Part shown: in pieces, positions 29,404 to 41,930 of the stretch
Numbering within the stretch: the stretch's first letter is position 1
How the letters are laid out: each line of letters opens with the position of its first letter
Assembly (NCBI GenBank): GCA_964006375.1
Contig: OZ023266.1
Location: 69,215,391-69,279,390 of the forward strand
Length of the DNA: 64,000 nt
Direction of reading: 5' to 3'
Source of the DNA: Tillus elongatus
Taxonomy: Eukaryota; Arthropoda; Insecta; Coleoptera; Cleridae
Notes under the pieces: generated by a model
Told to the model about the DNA's origin: nothing
The model's database searches: none
What the model saw: the letters and a program-made list of their open reading frames with translations, nothing else
Position numbers and translations under genes: made by a program

Positions 29404-29711
29404 TCTAGACGCAGCAAATGCGTTTCGGCAGCGAATTTTCATTACATGCTTAAAATTTCAATAACCCAATTTGCTATTAATAAAAGGTTCGTTGCCTAGG
29501 AAATCAGTTTGCTCGGAAACATTGTGAGTTTATTTTCGATTTTTTTTTAAATTTTCAAACAGCAGTCTATTTTAAGTATAAATGGTACACTGTTTCTGCT
29601 ACATGGGTTTTACCGGTAACCAAATTGTTGGCTGGTTCCGTGGAAAACATATTTGCCATTAAGAACATTTTTATGATAATTCACTTCCATAACGCACTTG
29701 CTGCGTCCAGA
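29404..29711 (+). repeat. Repeat A, complete copy
   Basis: TCTAGACGCAGCAAATGCG on the left is mirrored by ATAACGCACTTGCTGCGTCC on the right. The inner part includes GGTTTTACCGGTAACC. Confidence 0.85.
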
Positions 29712-29717
29712 TTTTTT

Positions 29718-29718
<1 letters not shown>

Positions 29719-29809
<91 letters not shown>
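29719..29809. repeat. (TA)n microsatellite
   Basis: About 45 TA units just right of repeat A. Confidence 0.98.
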
Positions 29810-29812
<3 letters not shown>

Positions 29813-30559
29813 GAAACACAGTATAATGTACCCCCATTTCTGCTCTTTGTGCTTCTCTTAATTAGGATATAGATTACCCTTCACGGATCCTTCACGGACT
29901 AAAAAAAAGTTACAATGTTACAAGTGAAAGAGCTGTCTCGTTAAAGGTATGTAACTAATTTTTCTTGAAAGTTGATATAATTTTTAATATTTCAAAAGTT
30001 TGTACCTCCAGGCAAGTTTAAATTAAATTAACGGCAGTCCTAAATTTACTCCTTGTTTTACCTTTGCTCTACACAAAAGAATCTATTTAACAAAAAAGCT
30101 CCTGTTTCTGTACCTCATCCGACACAAGTCTCGCATTGTTCTGGAAACGGCGTACGGCTAATGTGGCAATTACAAATGCTTGTTTTTGAATTACGGCACA
30201 TTTTAATGGAACAAAGGGTTGTTGCGAGGACCCACAATCCTAATTATACATGTGAGATGATCGCACAGAGTCCCAATAATACTTCTCTACTGTTTTAATT
30301 CCCATGCGTGTATTTCTGTTTTGTGTTATGTTATCGGATTAGGCTTTGTAATGCGAAAGTTCAGTAGATTCATGGACGTTCTCGAGTTATTTTGAGGCAA
30401 AACGTTTAGAAAATTAAACAATAAGTTTCCTATGGATTGCTTTTCCACGCTAATTTTGACATAAAATGGAGAAGCTACACCCATATGTATCATCTGCTTT
30501 GAAAATTACTTTTGAAGTGAAAACAGTGTTGTAGAGGCTTGTCTCTTTCTCAGTTAGTC
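29810..30559. other. No gene; possible LINE 5' region at the right edge
   Basis: No recognised coding sequence. The last few hundred bases may be the 5' untranslated part of the LINE that follows. Confidence 0.35.
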
Positions 30560-30585
30560 TATATCTCAGTTGTTTTTATGTTTTA

Positions 30586-33400
30586 ATGGTAGATGATTCG
30601 TTTAGGATAGGTCATATTAATATTAGATCACTGACTGGTAGTTGCGACGCTCTTGCCCGGTATCTCCATCAGGGGGCCTATGATATGGTGGATATCACGA
30701 AGACGTGGCTGCGTTGGGACATTGTGGATGAGGTTGTCACAATTTCGGGTTATTCGTTAATGCACAAAGACAGGTTGAGTAGAAGAGGTGGGGTATGTTT
30801 TTATGTTAAGAATTCTTTAGCTTATGATGTTATTACTATACTTAATGATAGAGTAACTGAACAACTCTGGATTAGGGTGGAGGCTAACGGGTTCCCGTCC
30901 TGTATTGGTTGTATTTATAGGCCAAATTTTTACACCTACCCTCAGTTTATGGCTATTGTCATCGTGGGTGATTTAAACATCAATTTTCTTGATGACAGCT
31001 CACTATCTTTTGCAAAACTGTGTGCATCTCTTGGCCTAGTGCAGATTGTGGATGCACCGACTCGTATTACTCAGAGGTCCGCTTCCTTTATTGACATAAT
31101 TTTGATCAACAATGAGTCTCTCCTTAGTAGTGTTGGTGAACTACATCTCCCTGACTTATCAACTAATCATGATTTTGTCTATTGTGAGTTGAGAACTCAG
31201 ATCCCGACATCGGATATGGAATCTTATCTTAGGTGAAATTTTCATGAGATTGTTTGGTCCAGCTTGAGTCTGAGTTGCGCGCAATTCCGTGGAGAAATAT
31301 CTATGACCTAGAGCACCCGGATGATGAGGTGTTGCATGACTGTTTAACTATATTACTGAATAGACACGCACCACTTAGGGTGTACACTCCAAGAAAGCAA
31401 GACAAAGGTTGGTTAACCGACGGTTTAAAGAGGATAATGAAGTTGCGCGATAGTACGTTGCTGAAGTTTAAGCAAAGTGGCAATCAAACTACTTTTACTT
31501 ATTACAAGCAGTTACGTAATTTAGTTACGTCTATAGTCAAAACTGAAAAAAATGCATATTTTGAACATAAACTGTCAACTAGTGCAAATTTATGGAAATC
31601 TTTAAATAATATGGATATTAATCTCGGAAAAAGAGCAATGAATTCTATTCCAGTGAACCTAACCTATCTGATGTTGAGAAGTTAAACAAGTATTTTATTG
31701 ACTCTATTCCAAATATAGATAACGCGCGGGTGAGTCAGCCTGCTAATCAATATAGGGACACAAAAAATAATAATTTTGAGTTCCCATTTAAATTTAGTGA
31801 GGTGTCAGAAATAGAGGTACTGGATTATTTAAATTCGATTAAATCAAAAGCTGTTGGATCTGATGGTATTTCCGGTACATTTCTCTTGCTCTGTTGTCCG
31901 TTTATTCTTCCATATATTACGCATGTGATGAATGCTTGTATAAGAACATCCTGGTTTCCCACTGAGTGGAAGAAGTCTAAGGTGATACCGACTGCAAAGT
32001 CAGCACGTGTTAAAAAGTTTTGTGATTTTAGGGCTGTAAGCATTCTGCCAGTGTTGTCAAAAATTGTAGAAAAAGTAATGAAAGAGCAGCTGAAGTCCCA
32101 TATACATGAATACAATATACTACCTCAAAGACAGTCTGGTTTTCAAGCAGGGTATAGCTGCGCTACAGCTATGCTGGATATTGTGGATGATATACTTTCA
32201 GCAAGTGACAAAGGGTTGATGACAATACTTGTATTGCCTGGACTATAGCAGGGCCCTTGACACGGTGAACCATGCAATCCTTCTGTCCATTTTAGAATTG
32301 ATAGGACTGGGTAATTCTGTAACCAAAATTGTGGAAAGTTACTTAAGTGATCGTTCGCAGAAGGTTTTTTTGAGAGGAAAGCTTTCTGACGACATGCCTT
32401 TGAAAACAGGCGTACCGCAGGGATCTATCCTTAATCCTCTATTATATGCTATTTATAAATGTAACCTATTCAGTCACATCAAGTATTCACAAGTCCATTC
32501 ATATGCAGATGACACACAGGTGTACTACTCATTTATGCCTTCGGATATGCAGCGTGTCGTCGGATAACGGAGGATTTGAATAATATTTCCCAAGTGTCAG
32601 CAGCACATAATTTGAAACTGAATCCTGCGATATCCACTTTATTTCTATTTGGTAGGAAGATTGACAGGCTTAACTATTTCCAACTTGTGGAGGTAGAAAT
32701 CAATGGATTACGATTGCCTCTTCAAGAGAGTGGAAAAAGTCTAGGGTTGCTGCTGGATAGCGACATTAAATTTGAAAGTCATGTATCAAGATGCATTATG
32801 CTAGCATTTTCAAAGCTTAGGAGAATATGTTCCTGCAGGCATTATTTAAATCGTAAAAGTAGGCTATTGCTGTGTGATTCGTTGGTGCTATCAGTTTTTA
32901 ATCATTGCCTATCTGCCTACGGGTTCTGTTTACGTTCCTGTGATGTTTTAAGAATTCAGAGGGTTCAAAACTCTTGTATTAGGCTAATCTATGGTATAAG
33001 GAAATATCACAGTATATCAGCTGCTTTTGGGTCTAATGCATGGTTAAATATAGCTGGAAGAGTTGGGTATCATTCAGGATGTCTTTTCTATCGAATCATT
33101 AAAACACATAAGTCTCCCTATCTCTACAACAAAATCAATTTTAGAAAAGACGTGCACACACTGAATTTGAGACAGGTTTACGGTGACCCCTCCGTCACAT
33201 AAAACGACGTTGTTTGAAGGATCGTTCACGTTCGGTGTGGCGAGATTCTACAATAGGCTCCCTGTTGAGGCCAGAAATATTTCTGTGAACAGATTTCGTT
33301 GCTGGTACCGTCGGAAATTGTCTTGTCAACGGGTTACTTAAGAATGACCTGGTGTAGTGCCTTGGGTGTTGGCGTTGCAATGCCAGTCGGCATTTTAGAA
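30586..33400 (+). pseudogene. LINE ORF2: APE endonuclease and reverse transcriptase, frameshifted
   Basis: The ATG at 30586 opens the APE-type endonuclease: GHINIRSL, KTWLRWD, KDRLSRRGGVCFYV, YRPNFYTY, GDLNINFL, PTRITQRSASFIDIIL and STNHDFVYCEL (normally SDH). A short deletion lies between the YRPN and GDLN blocks. Reading continues in other frames at 31254-31685 (linker, HAPLRVYTPRKQD), 31730-32248 (SKAVGSDGISG, FRAVSILPVLSKIVEKV, RQSGFQAGYS), 32229-32567 (DYSRALDTVNHAI, GVPQGSILNPLLY, catalytic YADDTQVYY) and 32576-33202, with the C-terminus FEGSFTFGVARFYNRLPVEA after another shift. At least four frameshifts, but few deletions, indicate moderate age. Confidence 0.85.
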
Positions 33401-33728
33401 TAAGATTAGGTATTCACTATCATGCGGTGATAAGATGGGTTGGATTGGGTTGGGTTAATTTGTAAATGGGTTTGGTACTCGTTGGTTACTAGTATGTTTA
33501 TATTATATTATTTTATTTATTTATTGTTCAAAACGTTTGTACATATGTTTTTTACAATGTATTTTTAACTGTAGTAGCGGTGGAAGACAAGTGGCAGCGT
33601 GTGGGTAATCACTGCTAGCACACTGAACCGCATGCTATTCCAGATATATAAGTGGAAGAGTACTGTGTTAGAATATATGGTGCATTTGTATCGATTTATA
33701 TAACTTATGTATCATAAATGGAATAAAG

Positions 33729-33951
<223 letters not shown>

Positions 33952-34209
33952 ACATGCTACAATCTCTGCTAGGTCAAGCAGCAAAAATTATTCTTAAATG
34001 ATATCATCTTCAAACCAAACACAGTACCATAAAAATGACACACCTAATTTTGGCTGCAACTTTGAAGCATTGTCATTTATGGACGAGCGGATGGATTTAC
34101 GCATTTTTAAAAAATTTAAAGCTTGCTTCTTCCTTTGTTAAAAACAGTGTCAGTGGTGGTTTTTACAGGTTTTCCATAAGGAAAAAGCATGTATGTGAGT
34201 AGTTTTAAA
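33952..34209. other. No gene recognised
   Basis: Non-coding sequence. Confidence 0.4.
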
Positions 34210-35030
34210 AAATAATTTACTAAATACAGACGTGGAGAATTTTTATAGTCAGTATAGGAGGTAACCAGGTCATAAGCTAACTGACGCAAATGGATCCTCT
34301 GAATTCTAGTTATTCAACGTTTATGTGAGCGGTTTTGCTTCTGTGACTAGTTTCGACCGGTCACAGAAACGGTGAAGAACATCTAGAACATCTAAAAGTC
34401 AGAACGGTCACTTGCTCTAGTTAGCTTAGTAAAGTCAGTGAAATAGTCTTCACGTCTGTATTTAGTATGGAAGAATTCCACCAAGTAAAGGAAACAACAA
34501 TTAATGACAAATAATTTACATTATCTCAGAACGATAACTTCCTTACAAACATTATCTTTAGCTAACTTTTTAAATTAAGTTATTCAATACAAGTACCTTA
34601 CTGGTTCTCGCCAGGGCAGGCTGGTGCGAAAAATTATGTAACATATTACACGTTTTACAACTTATATTTTCATTATAAGATTTATTGGTACATTATTATA
34701 TTATTTTCCTAAGCAATGAAATTTATAATTTGACGTCATTAATTCATGCCCATAGAAACACACATATTCTGTGGCGTTGTTCGTGAGCACCTTGAAAGCG
34801 ACGGCTGGTGGTTGGTTTCGGTATCTAATCTACATTTCATTTTCGTTTGATAGATAACAGAATCTTTTATAAGCTCGTGTAGCTTTCAACTCACTCTTTT
34901 TTTCAGTGAAATTTTAGAAACAACAACTATTCATTGATTGTTGTTGCCCTTACTTGGCGAAATTGGTACATACTACATACAGTCTTGGAGACAGCAGTCA
35001 AGACAAAGAAGTAGTCTCCAAGTCTGTATG
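34210..35030. mobile_element. Rearranged Penelope-like terminal fragments
   Basis: Several inverted pieces match the 3' end of the Penelope-like element at 47107-48480: CGAAACTAGTCACAGAA (minus, near 34340-34357), then in plus orientation TCACAGAAACGGTGAAGAAC and CTCTAGTTAGCTTA. ACTAAATACAGACGTG at 34218 is mirrored at 34452. A 55-bp hairpin at 34974-35028 (CATACAGTCTTGGAGAC / GTCTCCAAGTCTGTATG) carries the same terminal wording. No coding part remains. Confidence 0.6.
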
Positions 35031-35191
35031 TAACAATAACTATGTTAAGAATAGTTAGATAAGAGAATAAGGTAGCACGATCATATAAGGTGAGTCAAAT
35101 TAAAAACTTTGCTATCTTAAATGCTGTTTTTGCTTTGTAACAATTCATGATCTTTTTTTAATGAAAGCAGGTTACAAATTTGGTTACTACT
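35031..35191. other. Short non-coding spacer
   Basis: Nothing recognised. Confidence 0.4.
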
Positions 35192-35380
35192 ACAGGGCCT
35201 TAATTAATTCCCGAGTCCCACGTGACCGCTTAAGTTAGGCAACCAAACATGCACGGTTGTACAACATGAATAAATGAAATCCCTAAGTTGCCAGTGGCGT
35301 CTCTTATTTCCTTTGTGGTTTTATAAAAAATATAAAAATTATAATAAGGTGAAACAGTAAATCTCTTAAACTTTTAGTTT
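35192..35380 (+). mobile_element. Partial copy of the CAGGGC inverted-repeat transposon
   Basis: ACAGGGCCTTAATTAATTCC, then CACGTGACCGCTTAAGTT and TTTTATAAAAAATATAAAA match 8556-8740 almost base for base. The right end is missing, so this is a truncated copy. Confidence 0.8.
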
Positions 35381-35449
35381 TCCTCAAGTCTACTTCCACA
35401 TTTACCCATTAGAGTGAAAATACTTTTCGGAGAGCAAAAAAACATTTGT

Positions 35450-37737
35450 TTTGCTCAGATGAGATTAAAAGTGACCTATCACGATGCGATGCGTTAGCGG
35501 CATTCCGCTGATGATGGTTGGGGAATTCAAATGCAACCTGAGGACACACAGTCATCACACCCACGTATCGTTTGGCACTACAACTCCGCGAACTGGGACG
35601 AAATGCGAGACTACTTTTCCTCATTTCCATTAGCGTCTGTCCGCTTATCTCATCCTGACCCCTCTGATATCTCACAAAACGTCACCGAAATTATCCAAGC
35701 TGGCATTGAATTATTTATTCCCCGTACACAGAAAACCTCTTCAGCCACTCAAAAGCCATGGTTCTCTAAATCTTGTGACAAGGCCAGACTTGAAAATGTC
35801 AAATCTCACAAAACGTTTCTACACAATCCCAGTCAAGAAAATCGTCAAGCATTTAACGACGCAAGAAACCGCTATGCCCACATTCTTTCTGAGGCAAAAA
35901 ACTCGTTTAATAACCACATCAAAAACAAAGTCCTCTTAAGCTCCAAGGGCAGCAAACCCTTCTGAACTCTTGCTAAATCTATTGGGAATAATTTCTGCAA
36001 GAGCACGTTCCCACCTCTTGTCTCAGGGGATGAAATTGTTTCTACCGCCCTGGGCAAGGCTGAACTTTTTGCCTCGATGTTCGCCGTCAATTCTACTCTC
36101 AACCTACCTCCAAATGTTCAACCACCAACAGTCTCCAATATCGCGCATAAAATGACGGATATAATTTTCAAAACTAAAAAGGTACGAAAGAAGGCTATCT
36201 TCTCTTAATACCAGGAAAGCCTCTGGCCTTGACGAGATCTCAGCAATTGTTCTCAAAAAATGCGCACCAGAACTTGCTCCTGTCCTGACTCGTTTGTTTC
36301 AGACATCTTACAATAGAGGCATATTTCCTAGTAACTGGAAAACTGCTCGAGTAGCAACTACAGGCCTATTTCTCTCCTTTTAGCCGTCTGTAAAGTGACG
36401 AAAAATTACGTCAACACAGAATGATTAAAATTTCTTGAAAAACACAATCTAATCCACGACAGGCAGTATGGATTCCGTCAGCCCAGATCAACTGCCGAGC
36501 TCCTTTTCTTTGTCACCCATTCTTGGAACAAGTCTATGAAACTACACGGTGAATCCCAGATTGTCGCTCTATACATATCCAAAGCATTCGACCAGGTCTG
36601 GCACGCAGCGCTGCTTACTAAACTTCCGGCCTATGGCCTACCACCAAAACTATGTACCTGGACAGCAAATTTCCTCTCCAACCGGAGCATTTCTGTTTTC
36701 ATGGATGGCCATTCCTTTAAACTATATCCAATTAATGCAGGAGTTCCTCAAGGTTCAGCTTTAGCCCCTACTTTGTTTCTTCTCCACATCAATGACCTCT
36801 TTCTAGCACATCCAACCAGTTCACAGTTACGCGGAAGACATCACCCTCCACTCAAATATACAATATTCTAAGCCTGTCTCTTTGGCCCAATTAGATGAGG
36901 CTCGCACACTCATGGAGGGTTCTGTCTCCGTGGATCTCCAAAAAAGATTAGACAGGGGATGTAGAAATCTTGTGCAATTCGACCCCACCAAATCTCAGTA
37001 TTTATTTATTTCTCATAAGAGATACACCAGCACTAGACCCATCACAATGAACAACCAAGTTATTCAAAGTAATGAGTCCTTTTCACTTGTTGGCATTTCT
37101 GTGGATCGACATCTCAATTGGCACCAACATGTCATATCAATTGCAGAAGGGGCTGCTAAAAATTAGGTTTCTTCTTCCGAGCTCGCAAATACTTTTCACC
37201 AGCTGATCTCTATACCTTATATACTTCACAAATAAGGCCAAACCTCGAATACTGCTCCCACATCTGGGGTGCTGCTGCTGCTTCTACACTCGCTATCCTG
37301 GACTCCATTAAGAAGAGAGCTATACGTCTCATGGGTGACCCTACCCTCACCCAAAGGCTGTCATCCCTTGCCCACCGACGTGTCGTTGGTGAGCTCTTTC
37401 TCTTTTATAGATATCTGTACGGGCACTGCTCAGAGGTGCCTTCTTCCATAGTTTTTCCACCTGCTGCCCCCAGAAGATCTACCAGGGGAACAGAGCGAGT
37501 GCACCCTTTTACTGTCCAGGTCACCAGACACAGAACATCTTGTTATGCCCGCTCTTTGGTCCCGAGGACTTCCAAGTTGTAGATTGGCTTGCCGGCGCAT
37601 GTTTTTCCTACTCCTCCGAACCTCCAAACCTTCAAGTCCAGAATTAACAAGTTGCCTCTTTCATCCTTGTCGACACCCACGGTACGATAGTATTTAGGCT
37701 GTAAGCCCTCGTGGTGTGTTGTTGAAATAAATAATAA
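35450..37737 (+). mobile_element. Decayed Jockey/CR1-group LINE
   Basis: It covers the region from the end of the endonuclease to the C-terminus and ends with AAATAAATAATAAAAATAAA. It is the same family as the fragment at 15418-16111. Confidence 0.8.
35531..37735 (+). pseudogene. LINE ORF2: linker, RT and C-terminal tail
   Basis: The first frame (to 35965) is the linker after the endonuclease: VWHYNSANWDEMRDYFSSFP, KPWFSKSCDKARL and RYAHILSEAKNSFNNHIK. RT follows with several frameshifts: RKASGLDEISAIVLKKCAPE, RPISLLLAVCK, IVALYISKAFDQVWHAALLT and NAGVPQGSALAPTLFL. The YADD block has decayed to a frame reading LRGRHHPPL, with the expected YAEDITLH visible in another frame (near 36830), where the first Asp has become Glu. 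The tail reads RLMGDPTLTQRLSSLAHRR, then EVPSSIVFPPAAPRRSTRGT and LVPRTSKL. It is non-functional through stops and shifts, but nearly full length for this part. Confidence 0.8.
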
Positions 37738-37829
37738 AAATAAAATAAAAACTCACGTATCAAATTTGGTTCTTTTTCCAAAAGAAAACCCAAAACTTTC
37801 GCGGAAAACCTAGTTTGATTTACTGAAAC

Positions 37830-38125
37830 GGCTTCACCTGATGAATATTCAGCCCTGGAATATAGACGAAGGAAAGCTGATTTGATACACATTTTTCGTA
37901 TCATACATGACCCGTTTCCATCCGAAGTGGCATCCTTTGTGACGTTTGACATACATTCGAGACACCGGTGGCACAGTTTTAAGTTGCTTTCTTCGCCAGC
38001 TCAGGGCATTCGATAACTTAAACTATCTGCCGGAGGATGTGCTCAGTGCTGCCAATGTGAATATGTTCAAAAGGCGTCTCTAGTTGAACTTTTTCAACTG
38101 AATCCATAATAGATTTGTACACATA
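37830..38125 (+). pseudogene. Another LINE C-terminal fragment
   Basis: The frame reads SPDEYSALEYRRRKADLIHI and FRIIHDPFPSEVASF. After an internal deletion and shift it reads FDNLNYLPEDVLSAANVNMF then KRRL and a stop. This is the typical C-terminal end of a LINE ORF2 (LExRRxRxDLIxxFKI ... WNxLPxxVVxAxSVNxFK). It is a 5'-truncated copy, distinct from the element immediately upstream. Confidence 0.7.
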
Positions 38126-38249
38126 TATTTATGATTTCACGGTTTGTTCCTTTTTCTTAATCTATTCAATCACAATAATAATTTTGCAATCTGAAGCATA
38201 ATTTTAGTTCTAGTATATGTACAGTATAAGCCCCAGGTTCCTGTATTAT

Positions 38250-38607
38250 GTCTATATTATTATTATTTTACTTCAACGTCGGCCTAATTACGCGACTATG
38301 GCCAAGTACCTACGCCAGAGAGCACTTTCACCTCACTATCCTGGAAATTTTGCCGAACCTCTGCTTTTCTGGATGGAGGGTAGGGATCTTTAACGTGCCC
38401 AACGCATGGACACGAGACCGACGCCTTTACGCCCACTCTGAAGGGCGGGGCACGTGCAGACATTGAACTTCCTCAAATGCAATGCCAGAACTTCGGTTGA
38501 TGTTAATTTATTACAGTTTGTACTTGAAAAGTGAAAGGGAAACCCTGGGAATCGAACCCAGTACCCTTCGGTTCAGCGGCACACGTTCTTACCCCTGGAC
38601 CACCGAA
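38250..38607 (-). mobile_element. tRNA-derived SINE
   Basis: On the minus strand the head (38607-38528) has a polymerase III A-box-like GTGGTCCAGGGGTAAG (about 38588-38604) and a perfect B box GGTTCGATTCC (38548-38558). The body runs through CACGTGCCCCGCCCTTCAG and includes, on the plus strand, GGGATCTTTAACGTGCCCAA. The minus-strand tail is AAAATAATAATAATA (38254-38270). The head-body-tail structure fits a SINE mobilised by a LINE. I do not assign it to a named family. Confidence 0.8.
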
Positions 38608-38615
38608 TATATATA

Positions 38616-38783
38616 ATATGATTTTAGAGGTTAGATATTTATTTGCTTATAACATTTCAGTCTGTTTCTAAATTGCCTATTAATTCATCTATGTTGATAA
38701 TAATAATAATATGATTTTAGAGGTTAGATATTTATTTGCTTATAACATTTTAGTCTGTTTATAAATTGCCTATTAATTCATAA
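38616..38783. repeat. Tandem duplication, about 92-bp period
   Basis: ATGATTTTAGAGGTTAGATA through CCTATTAATTCAT occurs at about 38617-38691 and again at 38709-38783 with a few differences, separated by an AATAATAATAAT stretch. Confidence 0.9.
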
Positions 38784-39130
38784 AATTAACAAGTAGTGTT
38801 GCTTTGACAGCTAACTGACTATCGTAGCTACGCCAAAGCAAGTTAAAAAGCCAATGAACCCAAAAATAGAACGCTGGAGGATTTATATAATCCAGCACTA
38901 ATAGCGAACTATCACAATAATGAGAAATTGGTTGATTGATGGTCGAGCCGCGTCCGCATTTTCAGGATATATATTAGTCTACGTTATGTATAGCTCACTT
39001 GCATGAATCAATATTTGTTATATGTGTGACGTATTGATATATGCTGTCCCGCCAATTGGACTAGGTAAATACTGCTTAACAGTATCCAGCTGGTTCGGTT
39101 TATGAAACATAATACATATACACACACACA

Positions 39131-39133
<3 letters not shown>
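38784..39133. other. No gene recognised
   Basis: Non-coding sequence, with a short CACACACA run at 39118-39130 leading into a TA array. Confidence 0.4.

Positions 39134-39206
<73 letters not shown>
39134..39206. repeat. (TA)n microsatellite
   Basis: About 36 TA units after a short CA run. Confidence 0.98.
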
Positions 39207-39209
<3 letters not shown>

Positions 39210-39390
39210 CTATGGAACAAACTGCACTGCATAGCCCCAGGCAATAGAGGACCAAAAAATAATAAACATGTTCTTGAATATACATTTCCTATCTTCGTGT
39301 TAATGATTGACGGCATCTTTGAAATGTGTTCAGTATATTACGAAATCTATCACCAGACTTTACATTTTTGTTCAATATTTGATCTTCACT

Positions 39391-39392
39391 AT

Positions 39393-39435
<43 letters not shown>

Positions 39436-39436
39436 C

Positions 39437-39507
<71 letters not shown>

Positions 39508-39530
39508 CTGATTTATTTATTTATTTATTA
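39391..39530. repeat. (TTTA)n array, tail of the minus-strand LINE
   Basis: About 35 TTTA units with two point changes. On the minus strand it is an (AAAT)n tail directly after the LINE 3' region. Confidence 0.95.
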
Positions 39531-39534
39531 CAAC

Positions 39535-40890
39535 TGCTCCATAGATATTTACAAGATATCGGAAATAGTCAAAACACAAAAAAAAAACAGATTATCAACG
39601 CTGAAATTTAAAATTAAAATATTCGTCCACAGAATATAAAGAGTGCTCTCTAAAAAACGATTTTAAAGCAAGCTTAAATTGCCTGAGGCTGATCAAATTG
39701 TTGATGCTGTCAGGTAAATGATTATATAAGCGTATTTCACTGTTGAGAGGTGCCCGAATAATCTGATCGATCCTATAAGGGGGAACATACAAATCCTTAG
39801 CCTGTCTTGTTTCATACGCTGTAATATTACCGCAGGTACTAAAAATTGCAATATTTTTTCTGACATAACAAAGCACCTCAAGCATATATAGACACTAAGG
39901 CAATAATGGTCTACAAGATGCGGAAGGCGGCAGGCCAAATATGATGCGGATAATTCTCTTCTGCATCAACAGATGCACACAGACGCTCCAACACAGCAAA
40001 CCATATGCCAGGAGACAGTTGACACTACCATAGTAGCATGTCAACAACGCCTGAGTACTAAAGGAATCCCGCAGCTGCAGCAACGCGTAATTCCTAGATG
40101 CAAGAGAGGCCACCACATGGTCAACATGAACATCCCATGATAAGTTAGAATACAGATGGAGCCCCAAAAACTTTACAGACGTGCCCTGTCCTACTGAACC
40201 GTTATCAGGTCTCACATATAGGCTCAGATTCGGATGCACACCCACCGGAGAAAAATAAGCATTTCAGTCTTCCGCGTGTTAAGTACCAGACCATTTCGCG
40301 AACACCAGGCTGACACCTCAGACACACACACACATTAGCTGCAGCACCAAGCTTTTCAAAACTTTCCCATGAGATTGCAGCAGTGGTGTCATCTGCGTAC
40401 AAAGTTAGTTGGTATTGCCGGAGATCATAAACAATATCGTTAAGAAAAATTGTAAACAAAACCGGACCTAATATGCTGCCCTGCGGCACGCCGCTTGACA
40501 CGGCTGAAAATCCAGACATATAGTTCTTACCGGCCTGTCGTATCCTGACAGCCTGACTTCTCCCAGACAGGTAGCTTTTTAGCCATAAATATGTATTTCC
40601 TCTTATGCCATAATACTCCAATTTTTTCAATAAAAGGGAATGGTTGACCGCATCAAACGCTTTCGAAATGTCGAAGAACAGCCCGGCGGATTTGGATCCA
40701 CTGTTTATGTAATCTAAGACTGTCAGGTAAGTGCTAATAACGGCATCCTGAGTTGACAGCTGCCTACGAAAGCCAAATAGGCACGGAGACAGTAAATTGT
40801 ATCTCTCCAAAAACGACCCGAGTCTTAGCAGAAATGCCTTCTCAAAGATCTTAGAAAAAAACGAAAGCAGCGCAACTTTTACGGCATACA
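39535..40890 (-). pseudogene. 5'-truncated LINE reverse transcriptase, minus strand
   Basis: It starts abruptly at about 40890 within RT (LLSFFSKIFEKAFLLRL) and reads LFGFRRQLSTQDAV, GLFFDISKAFDAVNHSLLL, SSGVPQGSILGPVLF and an intact TLYADDTTAAI. After two frameshifts it continues with TSVKFLGLHLYSNLSWDVHV (to 39895) and ITAYETRQAKDLYVPPYR then LYNHLPDSINNL (to 39595). The endonuclease is missing. Its 5' truncation point joins the C-terminus of a mariner transposase, so it seems to have inserted into or next to that gene. The tail is the (AAAT)n array at 39391-39530. Confidence 0.85.
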
Positions 40891-41655
40891 CTTAATTTTT
40901 CATAAACTTCCAAAATGAAAAATCAAGGGGATTAAAATCTGGAATACGAGCTCGCCATGGTATAGGTACACGACGACCAATCCACCTCTTTCGAAATCAT
41001 CTCTGCAAAAATGACCTTGCTCTTCGAGCAAAGTGACCTGGTACGTCGTCATGCATTTAGTACACTCTTCTAATTATATCCATTGGGACATCTAGCAAAG
41101 TGCTCAGTTTATTTTCTCCAAAATTTCGCTACACCTCGCCTGTCAATCGACAGGGCAATATAAATGACTAATTATATAATTGTCGCTTATACCCGCCCAC
41201 ACATTAATAGAAAACCCATCCTGGTGATTCTGTATTATAAAAAATTGTGCCCTTGATCTTGCAACCACTGCAATATGGTACACGCGGTAAAAAATCCTAT
41301 CCAATAGGAGATGAATTTCTGGAAATGAAATGAGTGAAGAAGTTGTTCTTTAAGGACTTGCCTCACTGACTCACGGTTAACATTCGGCACAGCAGCACTT
41401 ATTCTTGCGGTGCTTATTCCTGGATTATTTTCTACTATTTGCAATATAGCATATAACAGTACGATGAGTTGGTGGAGCCCCAGTATCAACTTTTGCTTTT
41501 TAAAGTAACCATCTTCTCCCCAGTGCCTATGCACGACGTCAGTAAATGTTATAGCATTAGGAATTTGTCATAGTGGATATATCTCGTCAGATACGTTGAG
41601 TTTCGGGAAAATTTCATCGAGCTTCGCCGTAATACATAATCATGACCCTGTATTT
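40885..41655 (-). pseudogene. Mariner-type transposase, internally deleted
   Basis: The minus strand starts near an ACAGGGTCATGA terminus at 41643-41655. It reads AITFTDVVHRHWGEDGYFK, the helix-turn-helix ILQIVENNPGISTARISA, then VPNVNRESVRQVLKEQLLH. A deletion near 41230 removes the first catalytic aspartate. The frame then picks up at DGFSINVWAGISDN, MHDDVPGHFARRARSFL (second Asp), RKRWIGRRVPIPWRARIPDF and NPLDFSFW (third Asp). It ends at the LINE junction near 40890. It is a dead remnant, but domain order from N- to C-terminus is clear. Confidence 0.85.
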
Positions 41656-41930
41656 TGCCCAAGTATAGCTAACCATTTTTGAAAGAATCTTTAAAAAATG
41701 ACAAACAAGTGAACTGAATACGTAGGTAAAAAGGAACATGAGAAACTTTAACTTAACAAATTATTGAAATTATTGATATCGTACGAATTAAAGGCTAGAG
41801 TGTGCACGTGTTGCGATCGCTCCTGCAATTTTTGCTAAAATAAACTCAATAAAGTGACTAGTATTGAAGTGTATTGTGCACAAGTGTTCTAGAAGTAAAG
41901 TAGTGTCTATTGGTGGTGTTACCTACAAGA

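Noticed and set aside
38528..38607. A tRNA gene on the minus strand
   Set aside because: The A and B boxes are present, but the sequence continues into a SINE body and an AAT tail, and no convincing acceptor-stem pairing is visible.
41910..41930. An ORF1 start at 41910
   Set aside because: The codon there is TTG. The first in-frame ATG is at 41931, which suits a eukaryotic element.
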